Both the position numbers and the translations under genes were made by a program. DNA of 5,181 bases from Methylobacter sp. (GTDB taxonomy: Bacteria > Pseudomonadota > Gammaproteobacteria > Methylococcales > Methylomonadaceae): positions 6,532-11,712 of the forward strand of contig PMJA01000270.1 of the NCBI GenBank assembly GCA_003158415.1. Direction: 5' to 3'. Below the pieces are notes generated by a model. It saw only the letters and a list, made by a program, of their open reading frames with translations, had not been told where the DNA came from and did not search any database. Positions 1 to 5,181 of this stretch are shown here, one piece after another (the stretch's first letter is position 1; each line of letters starts with the position of its first letter).

Positions 1-1
1 G

Positions 2-73
2 GTAATAGACATGTTTTTAAAGTGCATGGGTGTTTATCTCCCGTTGCTTGAGCGCTTGGCTCACAACCATTAA
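2..73 (+). CDS. Possible 3' end of a gene entering from the left (very tentative)
   Basis: A frame open from base 2 reaches a TAA at 71-73 and encodes 23 residues ending in ERLAHNH. The stop lies in the left arm of the 67-147 palindrome, as a mirror image of the hdeD stop in the right arm, so a convergent gene pair sharing one terminator is conceivable. An open run this short is expected by chance fairly often, and the peptide matches no family I recognise. The alternative is plain intergenic DNA. The bases left of the window would decide. Confidence 0.2.
   Translation, partial: VIDMFLKCMGVYLPLLERLAHNH
43..67. repeat. Small bulged hairpin next to the hdeD palindrome
   Basis: GTTG (43-46) pairs with CAAC (64-67), and TGAGC (49-53) pairs with GCTCA (59-63). 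There is a two-base CT bulge and a GCTTG loop, giving nine base pairs. It touches the outer arm of the larger inverted repeat at 67, so an hdeD transcript reading past the gene would fold two hairpins in a row. Neither strand shows a clear U-run after it, so a role as a simple intrinsic terminator is doubtful. Confidence 0.4.
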
Positions 74-147
74 GTTAAGAAAAATCGCGTCATTCCGGCA
101 GGGAGAGCGTAGCGAGGGTTGTCCGGAATGACGGCTTAACTTAATGG
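67..147. repeat. 81-bp two-tier inverted repeat overlapping the hdeD stop (REP/MITE-like)
   Basis: The outer arms are a perfect 13-base pair: CCATTAAGTTAAG at 67-79 and its complement at 135-147. Inside them is a perfect 11-base pair: CGTCATTCCGG at 88-98 and CCGGAATGACG at 123-133. The gaps between tiers are unequal (eight bases left, one base right), and a G-rich loop lies at 99-122. The right outer arm includes the last codon and TAA of hdeD. Cores of the CGTCATTCCGG...CCGGAATGACG kind are typical of dispersed extragenic palindromes in Proteobacteria. In RNA it would form a strong 3' hairpin that could end or protect the hdeD message. Whether it is a repeat family in this genome cannot be seen from one copy. 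Confidence 0.75.
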
Positions 148-722
148 CTGTCTTTGTAGCGCAGGCTGATATTAACCAGCGACCAGCCGCCGAAAAGCAT
201 ATTAATGCCAAAAAGCAGACCTAATAACCACTCGGCGGCTCCCGGCCAACTCATCCATACGATCAGCGCTAAAAATAACGCAGTCAAGCCGCTGAAAAGC
301 ACATAGCCCCAGTGGGCCAGCGGGCGCATCATCAGCGCGAAAGAAATTTTGGCAACGCCTTCCAAGGCAAAAAACAGCGTCATCAGCATTGTTAAGGTAA
401 GTATGCCTTCCAGCGGTTGGGCAAGAAACAGGTAGCCGATAATAAACTGCAACAGACCCATAAATAACCACAAGCCAAAACCCGGCATCCGAAATAAAGA
501 CAAGGCCCGGATAATAAGAAAGGTGCCCCCAAACAGCAGTATCCAGCCTAAGGAAACCACGATGGCCACGGTAAAAAAGTGCGGCACTAATATAGCAATA
601 AAACCCAGGACGATGAGGAAAATGCCTTCGGCCAGAAACAATTTCCAATGGCTTTTGAAGTAAGCCAGCATTTGTTGTTGTATCTGTTTTATTTCAATTG
701 AGTTGTTGTCTATTTCGATCAT
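141..722 (-). CDS. hdeD: HdeD/DUF308 family six-helix inner-membrane protein
   Basis: This is a complete 193-residue protein, close in length to E. coli HdeD (about 190). After a polar 25-residue N-terminus containing an IKQIQQQ helix, hydrophobic segments lie at roughly 27-46, 51-72, 83-101, 105-129, 139-158 and 162-184. That gives six helices in the paired pattern of the DUF308 short repeat, with the recurring Leu/Gly-rich helix starts and the WxLLFGG-type turns of the family. In E. coli, HdeD is an inner-membrane protein linked to acid resistance at high cell density; its molecular activity is unknown, and no hdeA or hdeB is visible here. The ATG at 722 is supported by AAGGA at 734-730, seven bases upstream. 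That start overlaps, as ATGA, the stop of a decayed DUF1640 remnant, so the leader of this gene is pseudogene sequence. The TAA lies inside the 67-147 palindrome. The family call is firm, but a role in acid stress in this organism is only inferred. Confidence 0.88.
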   Translation of the reverse strand: MIEIDNNSIEIKQIQQQMLAYFKSHWKLFLAEGIFLIVLGFIAILVPHFFTVAIVVSLGWILLFGGTFLIIRALSLFRMPGFGLWLFMGLLQFIIGYLFLAQPLEGILTLTMLMTLFFALEGVAKISFALMMRPLAHWGYVLFSGLTALFLALIVWMSWPGAAEWLLGLLFGINMLFGGWSLVNISLRYKDSH

Positions 723-908
723 GGTTTTTTCCTTTTAATTAATTTCAGCTCTACTCTTGAAATATCAGCTTTAGTTGCAAGTTGGCTATCAAGTGCTTGC
801 GCTAAAGAATCTCGCGGTGCTTCAGTAACCGCCTCGGCTTGCGCTTCATAAAAAACCGGCACTCTTGAGTTTCTTTACAAACTCATAAGTATAAAACGTA
901 ATGGCTAT
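719..908 (-). pseudogene. N-terminal remnant of a DUF1640 (CCDC90/MCUR1-like) coiled-coil gene
   Basis: Reading the minus strand from 902 gives ITFYTYEFVKKLKSAGF. After dropping one T it continues as EAQAEAVTEAPRDSLAQAL and then LDSQLATKADISRVELK. This is the family pattern: a TFDT-like start, an F-V-K-x-L-K-x-A-G helix, an EAQAEA segment, then a LATKADI coiled coil. Three lesions are visible. The codon before GCC-ATT-ACG, where ATG would be expected, is ATA (908-906). The six-T run at 855-850 holds one base too many, so the original frame stops at TGA 848-846. The C-terminal membrane helix is replaced by LIKRKKP and a TGA at 721-719. A 47-residue frame starting at GTG 862 remains open and overlaps the hdeD ATG. 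Intact relatives are small proteins of about 80-100 residues with a C-terminal anchor and unclear function. The family assignment is from memory of its motifs. Confidence 0.7.
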
Positions 909-941
909 ATAACCTGACTCATCAAAAATTACTAAAACTGA

Positions 942-968
942 AGTATAACACAACAAAAACCACGTCAC
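942..968 (-). promoter_or_regulatory. Candidate extended -10 promoter reading toward the remnant and hdeD
   Basis: On the minus strand, TGTTATACT (950-942) combines a TGn extension with TATACT, a five-of-six match to the sigma-70 -10 box. The best -35-like hexamer is GTGACG (968-963), but its 15-base spacer is short, so the TGn element would have to carry the site. It lies about 35 bases upstream of the lost DUF1640 start and about 220 bases upstream of hdeD. It may be the old DUF1640 promoter that now drives hdeD through a long leader. Confidence 0.38.
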
Positions 969-1038
969 TCATAGGAACACGAACAAGCAGTGAGGCCGGG
1001 TGTGGGCGATGAGTGTCCAACCGTTACCGAAAGACACA

Positions 1039-1143
1039 TCAGGACTTAAGCCGCAGGGCTGTGATAAGCGCGGTTTGTAGCAGGCCTACACCGACCACCC
1101 CGAGTATTAACTCGGCTTTGTATTCAACTATTTTTAGCTCGGT
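1039..1143 (-). pseudogene. C-terminal remnant of a second DUF1640-like gene (coiled coil plus membrane anchor)
   Basis: The minus strand from 1143 reads TELKIVEYKAELILG, followed by VVGVGLLQTALITALRLKS and TGA (1041-1039). This is the classic tail of DUF1640 proteins: a charged ELKI-VE-KAEL helix running into a VVGVGLLQTALITAL membrane anchor and a short basic end. In relatives the anchor usually begins with an Arg-Trp pair, and here that is Leu-Gly. The frame stays open upstream to an ATG at 1188, giving a 49-residue ORF, but residues before TELKI do not look like the family and no ribosome site precedes that ATG. The missing N-terminal half would fall where the aqpZ leader and start now lie. 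The piece sits upstream of, and is separate from, the N-terminal remnant at 719-908, so the two do not form one gene in this order. Confidence 0.66.
1076..1090. repeat. Short hairpin inside the C-terminal remnant
   Basis: TGTAG (1076-1080) pairs with CTACA (1086-1090) around a five-base loop. CGG (1071-1073) and CCG (1091-1093) can add three pairs across a two-base bulge. It falls in former membrane-anchor codons, so it is most likely a by-product of coding sequence rather than a regulatory RNA. Confidence 0.25.
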
Positions 1144-1297
1144 GTTAATAATAAAAACTAACGGGCTTGTTAAATAAAATGATAGCATCCGAAACGGATT
1201 ACATGTCGGCTGGGCGTGTGGTTTACGGCTAAGCAGTAGTCTAAATTTCAGTTGGGTATCTGACTTATTTACATAACTATAAAGCAGGAGAAGAAAT
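1144..1297 (+). promoter_or_regulatory. aqpZ leader region with a small hyphenated palindrome
   Basis: This stretch separates the C-terminal DUF1640 remnant from aqpZ and has no gene I can support. It holds a perfect ATCCG-AAA-CGGAT palindrome at 1187-1199, of operator size, about 100 bases before the aqpZ start. A strong ribosome site, AGGAG, lies at 1286-1290, seven bases from the ATG. AT-rich blocks at 1146-1180 and 1268-1283 could hold a promoter, but I find no -35/-10 pair good enough to call. TATAAA at 1278-1283 is too close to the ribosome site to be the -10. Confidence 0.35.
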
Positions 1298-1984
1298 ATG
1301 AAACAATATTATGCCGAGTTTTTCGGAACTTTTTGGCTGGTTCTTGGCGGTTGCGGTAGTGCGGTTTTGGCGGCGGCCTTTCCGCATGTCGGCATCGGTT
1401 TGCTGGGCGTGGCTTTCGCCTTCGGTTTAACCGTGTTGACGATGGCTTATGCGATAGGCCACGTTTCCGGTTGCCACCTGAACCCGGCGGTGTCCATCGG
1501 GCTTTGGGCGGGCGGCCGTTTTCCGGCAAACAAACTGCTGCCTTATATTATTGCTCAATGTTTAGGCGCGATTGTTGCGGGCGGGGTTTTATATCTTATT
1601 GTTAGCGGAAAGTCTGATTTTACAACTATCGGCGGTTTTGCTTCCAATGGCTACGGCGAGCATTCGCCTGGCGGATATTCTTTGTTAGCGGCGCTGGTTA
1701 CAGAAATTGTCATGACCATGATGTTTCTGTTCATCATCTTATCGGTTACCCACAAAAATGCGCCAAGCGGCTTTGCGGGGATTGCCATTGGCCTGAGTCT
1801 GACCCTGATTCATTTGATTTCCATCCCCGTCACCAATACCTCGGTTAATCCTGCAAGAAGCCTGGGCGTTGCCCTGTATGTTGGCGACTGGGCATTAGGA
1901 CAGCTCTGGCTCTTTTGGGTCGCCCCAATTGTCGGCGCGTTGCTGGGCGCTGTGATCTATCGTTTTATAAATAGCGAAGATTAA
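1298..1984 (+). CDS. aqpZ: Aquaporin Z, water channel
   Basis: This complete 228-residue protein (E. coli AqpZ: 231) forms tetramers in the inner membrane that pass water rapidly and exclude ions and, largely, glycerol. It begins [18 protein letters not shown], the conserved first helix. The two half-helix motifs are HLNPAVS, with Asn62-Pro63-Ala64, and NTSVNPARS, with Asn184-Pro185-Ala186. The narrow filter is fully water-type: Phe42, His172, Thr181 and Arg187 match Phe43, His174, Thr183 and Arg189 of E. coli. The loop with [16 protein letters not shown], a hallmark of AqpZ, is intact at about 113-128. AGGAG at 1286-1290 fixes the start. The gene stands alone, divergent from hdeD, and is followed by a hairpin at 1998-2031. 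Nothing is truncated or missing. The channel class is close to certain from sequence; how it is regulated is not visible. Confidence 0.97.
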   Translation: MKQYYAEFFGTFWLVLGGCGSAVLAAAFPHVGIGLLGVAFAFGLTVLTMAYAIGHVSGCHLNPAVSIGLWAGGRFPANKLLPYIIAQCLGAIVAGGVLYLIVSGKSDFTTIGGFASNGYGEHSPGGYSLLAALVTEIVMTMMFLFIILSVTHKNAPSGFAGIAIGLSLTLIHLISIPVTNTSVNPARSLGVALYVGDWALGQLWLFWVAPIVGALLGAVIYRFINSED

Positions 1985-1997
1985 TTATCTTTAATGT

Positions 1998-2031
1998 CCA
2001 TGTGGGGGCGACTGGAATCGTCTCCACATGG
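1998..2031 (+). terminator. Long-stem hairpin after aqpZ, probable terminator
   Basis: The left arm (1998-2011) pairs with the right arm (2018-2031) over 14 positions, including two G-U wobbles, around a CTGGAA loop. It starts 13 bases after the aqpZ TAA, the usual place for an intrinsic terminator. The following GTTCTTAAC is only mildly T-rich, so release may be inefficient or Rho-assisted. It may also protect the 3' end of the message. Confidence 0.7.
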
Positions 2032-2082
2032 GTTCTTAACGAAGAAACCGTCCTCAGTAAAGTGCATCCATCCCCTAATAAT

Positions 2083-2091
2083 TGATATAAC
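2083..2091 (+). promoter_or_regulatory. Candidate extended -10 element for smc
   Basis: TGATATAAC has the TGn extension followed by TATAAC, five of six to the -10 consensus. No good -35 box sits 16-18 bases upstream (around 2063-2068), which extended -10 promoters can tolerate. A start near 2098 would give a leader of about 118 bases. That leader contains a weak inverted pair, CGGCGAT (2103-2109) and ATCGCCG (2165-2171). Confidence 0.35.
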
Positions 2092-2197
2092 CGGCGCTTT
2101 AACGGCGATGTACTTTTCCGGCGAGGCTGAAAATCCTAATTAAAAAGTCGAAACTCAGCCCAATATCGCCGATAATGCCTAGGTTTTAACTTAAGCG

Positions 2198-2217
2198 TAG
2201 ACTCTGACCCTGTAAAT
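2198..2217. other. GACTCTGACCCTGTAA motif abutting the smc start
   Basis: The bases just before the smc ATG read TAGACTCTGACCCTGTAA. GAGTC/GGGTCAG-type strings like this recur in my memory of extragenic repeats near REP-associated transposases in Gammaproteobacteria, but only half a unit is here and no partner arm is visible. The motif takes the place where a ribosome site would be expected. Treat it as a candidate repeat edge, not an established element. Confidence 0.25.
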
Positions 2218-5181
2218 GAAGCTGGAAAAAATCAAACTGTCGGGTTTTAAGTCTTTTGTTGATCCTACGGTTATTCCGATTACCGGCAATTTGACCGCCA
2301 TCGTCGGCCCTAATGGCTGCGGCAAGTCCAATATTATTGATGCCGTGCGCTGGGTGATGGGCGAAAGTTCAGCCAAGCATCTGCGCGGCGGTAATATGGC
2401 CGATGTGATCTTCAACGGCTCGTCAGGCCGCAAGCCGGTTAGCACTGCATCGGTAGAGCTGGTTTTCAATAATTCCGAAGGCAAGCTGGGCGGCGAATAC
2501 GCGCAATACGATTCCATCGCCATCAAACGGCAGGTGAGCCGCGACGGCCAATCGCTGTTTTTATTGAACGGTTCGCGCTGCCGTCGAAAGGATATTACCG
2601 ACTTGTTCCTGGGTACTGGTTTGGGTTCCAGAAGTTATGCCATTATCGAGCAGGGCACGATCTCGCGCATGGTTGAAGCCAAGCCTGAAGAGTTGAGAGT
2701 ACATATCGAGGAAGCGGCGGGTATTTCCAAATACAAGGAGCGGCGCAGCGAAACCGAAACCCGCATGAAGCATACGCGGGAAAACCTGGAACGGCTCGCC
2801 GACTTGCAGGAAGAAGTGGACAAGCAGCTCAAACACTTGCAAAAACAGGCGGAAAAAGCTGAAAAATACACCGAGCTGAAAAAGCAGGAACGCCAGTTCC
2901 GGTTGGAGTTGTTGGCGATGCGCTGGAATGCCTATCATCAGGCGGCTTCCAAGTTGGAAACAAAACTTCATGAAGTTGCGGCCGAGCATAACCGCTTGTT
3001 TGTGGAACTGCGCGATATTGATAATGCTATCGCAGCGAAACGCGCCGAACATAAAACCCAACAGCAGCAATTGAACCAGGCCCAGGGCGAATATTACACG
3101 ATGGTGGGCGAAGTCAGCAGTCTTGAACAAGCCATCAAACATCATGCCGCCAGTCATGAAGAAACTCTGTTGGAAATCAACCGCACCCGGCTACAGGCCG
3201 AGCAATCGTTAAGTCAGCTGGCGCTGGATTTGCAGGCTTTGGATGAGATTAAGCAAACCTTGCTGGAAGCCGAAGACAACGCCATGATCGACGAGGAGCG
3301 GCAGGACGAGATTTTACAATTGCAGCACGATACCCAGCAGCAGCGTAGCGCTTGGCAAGCACAGTGGGAAGCCTATCGCTCGACCAGCTCACGCTATAAG
3401 GAACAGGCCGAAGTGCATCGGGTAACGGCGACGCAACTGGAAAACCTGAACCGTCAATTGCAAAACCGCATGGATAAATTGCATAGCGAGCGCGACGAGC
3501 TGTCATCCAGTCATTTGCAAAGCGATATAGAGACGCTGGATGCCGATATTGAAATCATCGGCTTTCAGCGCGACAGTCATCAAGCCCAGTTGGAACAATT
3601 GCATCATCAGATACGCGAGCAGCGCCAGCAGGTCAAGCAGCTGCATGATGCTCTGCATAGCCGTCGCTCGGAAAGCCACAGCATCAAAGGCAAGATTACG
3701 TCGCTGGAATTGTTGCAACAACATGCGATGGGCAAGGATAATAAAAACCTGGGTGCGTGGCTGGAGGCTATGGCTTTGGGCGAAAACCGGCGCTTGGCTG
3801 AGTTCCTTGATGTGGAATCCGGTTGGGATACGGCGGTGGAGACGGTACTGGGGTCTTACCTGGAGGCGATTTGTGTGACTAATGTCGAGCCGGTTATTCC
3901 AGGTCTGAGCCGTTTGACTAATGAATCGGTCGCGCTGTTTGAAATGGCTACGGCTAATCCCGCTCAAGGCGAGCCATCGCTAAAGCCAACGTTGCTGGAT
4001 AAGGTTAACGCGCCCTGGGATTTAAGCGCGTTGTTGACAGGGGTTTATTGCGCCGATGATAATGCGGTGGCCAGAGCCTTATCGGTCAGTGTAAAGCCTT
4101 ATGAATCGGTGGTTGCCCCTGACGGCACTTGGTTCGGGCCGGGCTGGTTAAAAGTCAGCCATACCAAAGACAGTAAAGTCGGCGTATTACAGCGCGAAAA
4201 AGAATTGCGATTATTAAAACAGCGGCAGGAAGTCGTGCTTGTTGAAATCGAAGCTTTCGAGCAGCAGTTGGCGACGACGGAAGCCGAGTTGAAAGAGGCG
4301 GAAGTTTTGCGCGAACTGATCCAGCAACAGGACAATAAGCTGGGTTCCGAGTTGTCGCTAAAAAGCGCGGAATTTAGCGCCTATTCGACACGCTGGGAAC
4401 ATCAGCAACGCCGCTTGGGGCAAATCGCCAATGACACGGAAGAAATCAGCCGCGAACTGGCAGAAAATGCCGAGGTGATCGCCGAATCCCGGTTGTTGCA
4501 GGAAGAAGCCGACGACGTGTTGGCGGAGCAGGAGCAAAACAAACAAAGCTTGGAAACCGCCGATCAGCTGTTGCAGGCGCAGCAGGCGAATACCGAGCGC
4601 GCCGTTAATGATGCCAGACAGCAGGTTTACAGTATCAAGGCGCAGATCGACTCGTTACGCGCTGCTGAAGTCGCTACCGGTAAACAGATTGAACGCCTGC
4701 AAGCCCAGCAGCAACATTCGCAGGAGCGGATCGCCGAGCTGGATAAAAAACTGCAACTGACGCTGACGCCGCTGGATGAGGAAAAACAGCAGTTGCAGCA
4801 GCGCATGATAGCAAAGGACAAGCTGGAAGCGACGTTAAAACAACAACGCCGGTTGCAGGAAGCCGTTGAAGCCGACATAACGCAGCAGTCCGAGCAGCAT
4901 ACCCATGTACAACGGGCGTTGGAGAAACAAAAAGAAGCCTTGGACGCTATCCGTTTTGAATTGCAGGAAAGCAAGGTGCGCCAGCAGGCGGTCAACGAAC
5001 AGCTGAAAGAAATCGACGCCGATGCCGAGCAAGTATTAAAAACCTTGCCCGAACAAGCCGAAGAACCGCGTTGGAAAAGCAAGGTTGATGAGCTGTCGGC
5101 TCAAATTGAACGCTTGGGCACAATTAACCTGACGGCGATAGAAGAATATAAGTCGCAATCCGAGCGTATGAACTTTCTTAA
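2216..5181 (+). CDS. smc: Chromosome segregation ATPase SMC (partial, runs off the right edge)
   Basis: SMC forms the ATP-driven dimeric ring that, with ScpA and ScpB, folds and segregates the chromosome. The window shows 988 codons with no stop; family members are about 1,150-1,190 residues, so the C-terminal head (signature motif, Walker B, D-loop) lies beyond the edge. Visible parts: N-terminal head about 1-170 with Walker A GPNGCGKS at 31-38, the LRGG arginine segment at 56-59 and the Q-loop Gln in IIEQG at about 146; outgoing coiled-coil arm about 171-510; hinge about 513-655, with EFLDVESGWDTAVETVLG and DGTWFGPGW; returning arm from 656, ending at the conserved GTINLTAIEEY block near 972-982. 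The ATG at 2216 matches the usual MKLEKIKLSGFKSFVDP beginning and directly follows an in-frame TAA (2213-2215), so no longer start is possible. No Shine-Dalgarno sequence precedes it. An SMC of this type argues against an enteric host, where MukB replaces it. In many gammaproteobacteria zipA and ligA follow; that is not visible here. Confidence 0.97.
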   Translation, partial: MKLEKIKLSGFKSFVDPTVIPITGNLTAIVGPNGCGKSNIIDAVRWVMGESSAKHLRGGNMADVIFNGSSGRKPVSTASVELVFNNSEGKLGGEYAQYDSIAIKRQVSRDGQSLFLLNGSRCRRKDITDLFLGTGLGSRSYAIIEQGTISRMVEAKPEELRVHIEEAAGISKYKERRSETETRMKHTRENLERLADLQEEVDKQLKHLQKQAEKAEKYTELKKQERQFRLELLAMRWNAYHQAASKLETKLHEVAAEHNRLFVELRDIDNAIAAKRAEHKTQQQQLNQAQGEYYTMVGEVSSLEQAIKHHAASHEETLLEINRTRLQAEQSLSQLALDLQALDEIKQTLLEAEDNAMIDEERQDEILQLQHDTQQQRSAWQAQWEAYRSTSSRYKEQAEVHRVTATQLENLNRQLQNRMDKLHSERDELSSSHLQSDIETLDADIEIIGFQRDSHQAQLEQLHHQIREQRQQVKQLHDALHSRRSESHSIKGKITSLELLQQHAMGKDNKNLGAWLEAMALGENRRLAEFLDVESGWDTAVETVLGSYLEAICVTNVEPVIPGLSRLTNESVALFEMATANPAQGEPSLKPTLLDKVNAPWDLSALLTGVYCADDNAVARALSVSVKPYESVVAPDGTWFGPGWLKVSHTKDSKVGVLQREKELRLLKQRQEVVLVEIEAFEQQLATTEAELKEAEVLRELIQQQDNKLGSELSLKSAEFSAYSTRWEHQQRRLGQIANDTEEISRELAENAEVIAESRLLQEEADDVLAEQEQNKQSLETADQLLQAQQANTERAVNDARQQVYSIKAQIDSLRAAEVATGKQIERLQAQQQHSQERIAELDKKLQLTLTPLDEEKQQLQQRMIAKDKLEATLKQQRRLQEAVEADITQQSEQHTHVQRALEKQKEALDAIRFELQESKVRQQAVNEQLKEIDADAEQVLKTLPEQAEEPRWKSKVDELSAQIERLGTINLTAIEEYKSQSERMNFL

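Noticed and set aside
17..211. Minus-strand 64-residue ORF over the palindrome and the end of hdeD
   Set aside because: It is out of frame with hdeD, crosses both palindrome arms, and has the Arg/Ser/Pro-rich look of a translated repeat.
202..648. 148-residue minus-strand ORF inside hdeD
   Set aside because: It is an alternative frame of hdeD without family features; the 193-residue frame has the membrane helices and the ribosome site.
795..845. Direct repeat GCTTGCGCT (795-803 and 837-845)
   Set aside because: Both copies are codons for Ala-Gln-Ala stretches of the remnant, so they reflect repeated residues rather than a DNA element.
1009..1080. Plus-strand 23-codon ORF (MSVQPLPKDTSG...) between the remnants
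   Set aside because: Most of it is antisense to the C-terminal DUF1640 remnant, and it has no ribosome site at proper spacing.
990..1110. Possible structured RNA or riboswitch, from several short hairpins and a GTGTC/GACAC pair (1013-1036)
   Set aside because: The helices are short and bulged, match no riboswitch core I know, and part of the stretch is better explained as DUF1640 coding remnant.
1269..1529. 86-residue minus-strand ORF antisense to the aqpZ start
   Set aside because: It is a basic, Pro/Arg-rich shadow of the GC-rich aqpZ codons.
136..2194. Shared 9-mer TTAACTTAA at the palindrome arm (136-144) and before smc (2186-2194)
   Set aside because: It is too short and AT-rich to indicate a common element without longer matching flanks, which are absent.
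2191..5082. Several long ORFs on both strands within smc (up to 198 residues)
   Set aside because: The continuous smc frame explains the whole stretch. The shadows show Cys/Ser-, Phe/Leu- or Arg/Trp-rich composition typical of off-frame coiled-coil codons.

Overview
The window fits a free-living, non-enteric gammaproteobacterium of moderate GC. It encodes an SMC-ScpAB-type condensin rather than MukB, an AqpZ-type water channel very close to the E. coli protein, and an HdeD-family membrane protein. The combination, and the DUF1640-like remnants, would suit a methanotroph-like lineage (Methylococcales), but that placement is inference only.

Layout, left to right. Positions 1-147 hold a 9-bp bulged hairpin (43-67) abutting an 81-bp two-tier inverted repeat (67-147). 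The right arm of that repeat contains the hdeD stop codon, and the left arm ends a short open frame entering from the left edge. Positions 141-722 (minus strand) are a complete six-helix HdeD/DUF308 membrane protein. Positions 723-1297 look empty to an ORF caller, but on the minus strand they carry two decayed pieces of DUF1640 (CCDC90/MCUR1-like) coiled-coil membrane-protein genes. A C-terminal half lies at 1039-1143 and an N-terminal half at 719-908. The pieces are in the reverse of the order expected for one gene, so they probably come from two tandem copies or a rearranged locus. The N-terminal piece has an ATA where ATG is expected, a +1 slip in a run of six T, and no membrane anchor. Its stop overlaps the hdeD start as ATGA.

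Positions 1298-1984 (plus strand) are a complete aqpZ with both NPA motifs and the full water-selective filter. A 14-bp stem hairpin follows at 1998-2031. After a spacer with a possible extended -10 promoter, smc starts at 2216 and runs off the right edge with 988 codons visible: ATPase N-half, coiled-coil arm, hinge, and most of the returning arm.

The genes do not form one pathway. hdeD and aqpZ are divergent single-gene units for envelope or osmotic functions, and smc is a chromosome-organisation gene with its own leader. I found no evidence of a new defence or mobile system. The most notable content is the eroded DUF1640 locus hidden in the apparent intergenic region, and the long palindrome fused to the 3' end of hdeD.
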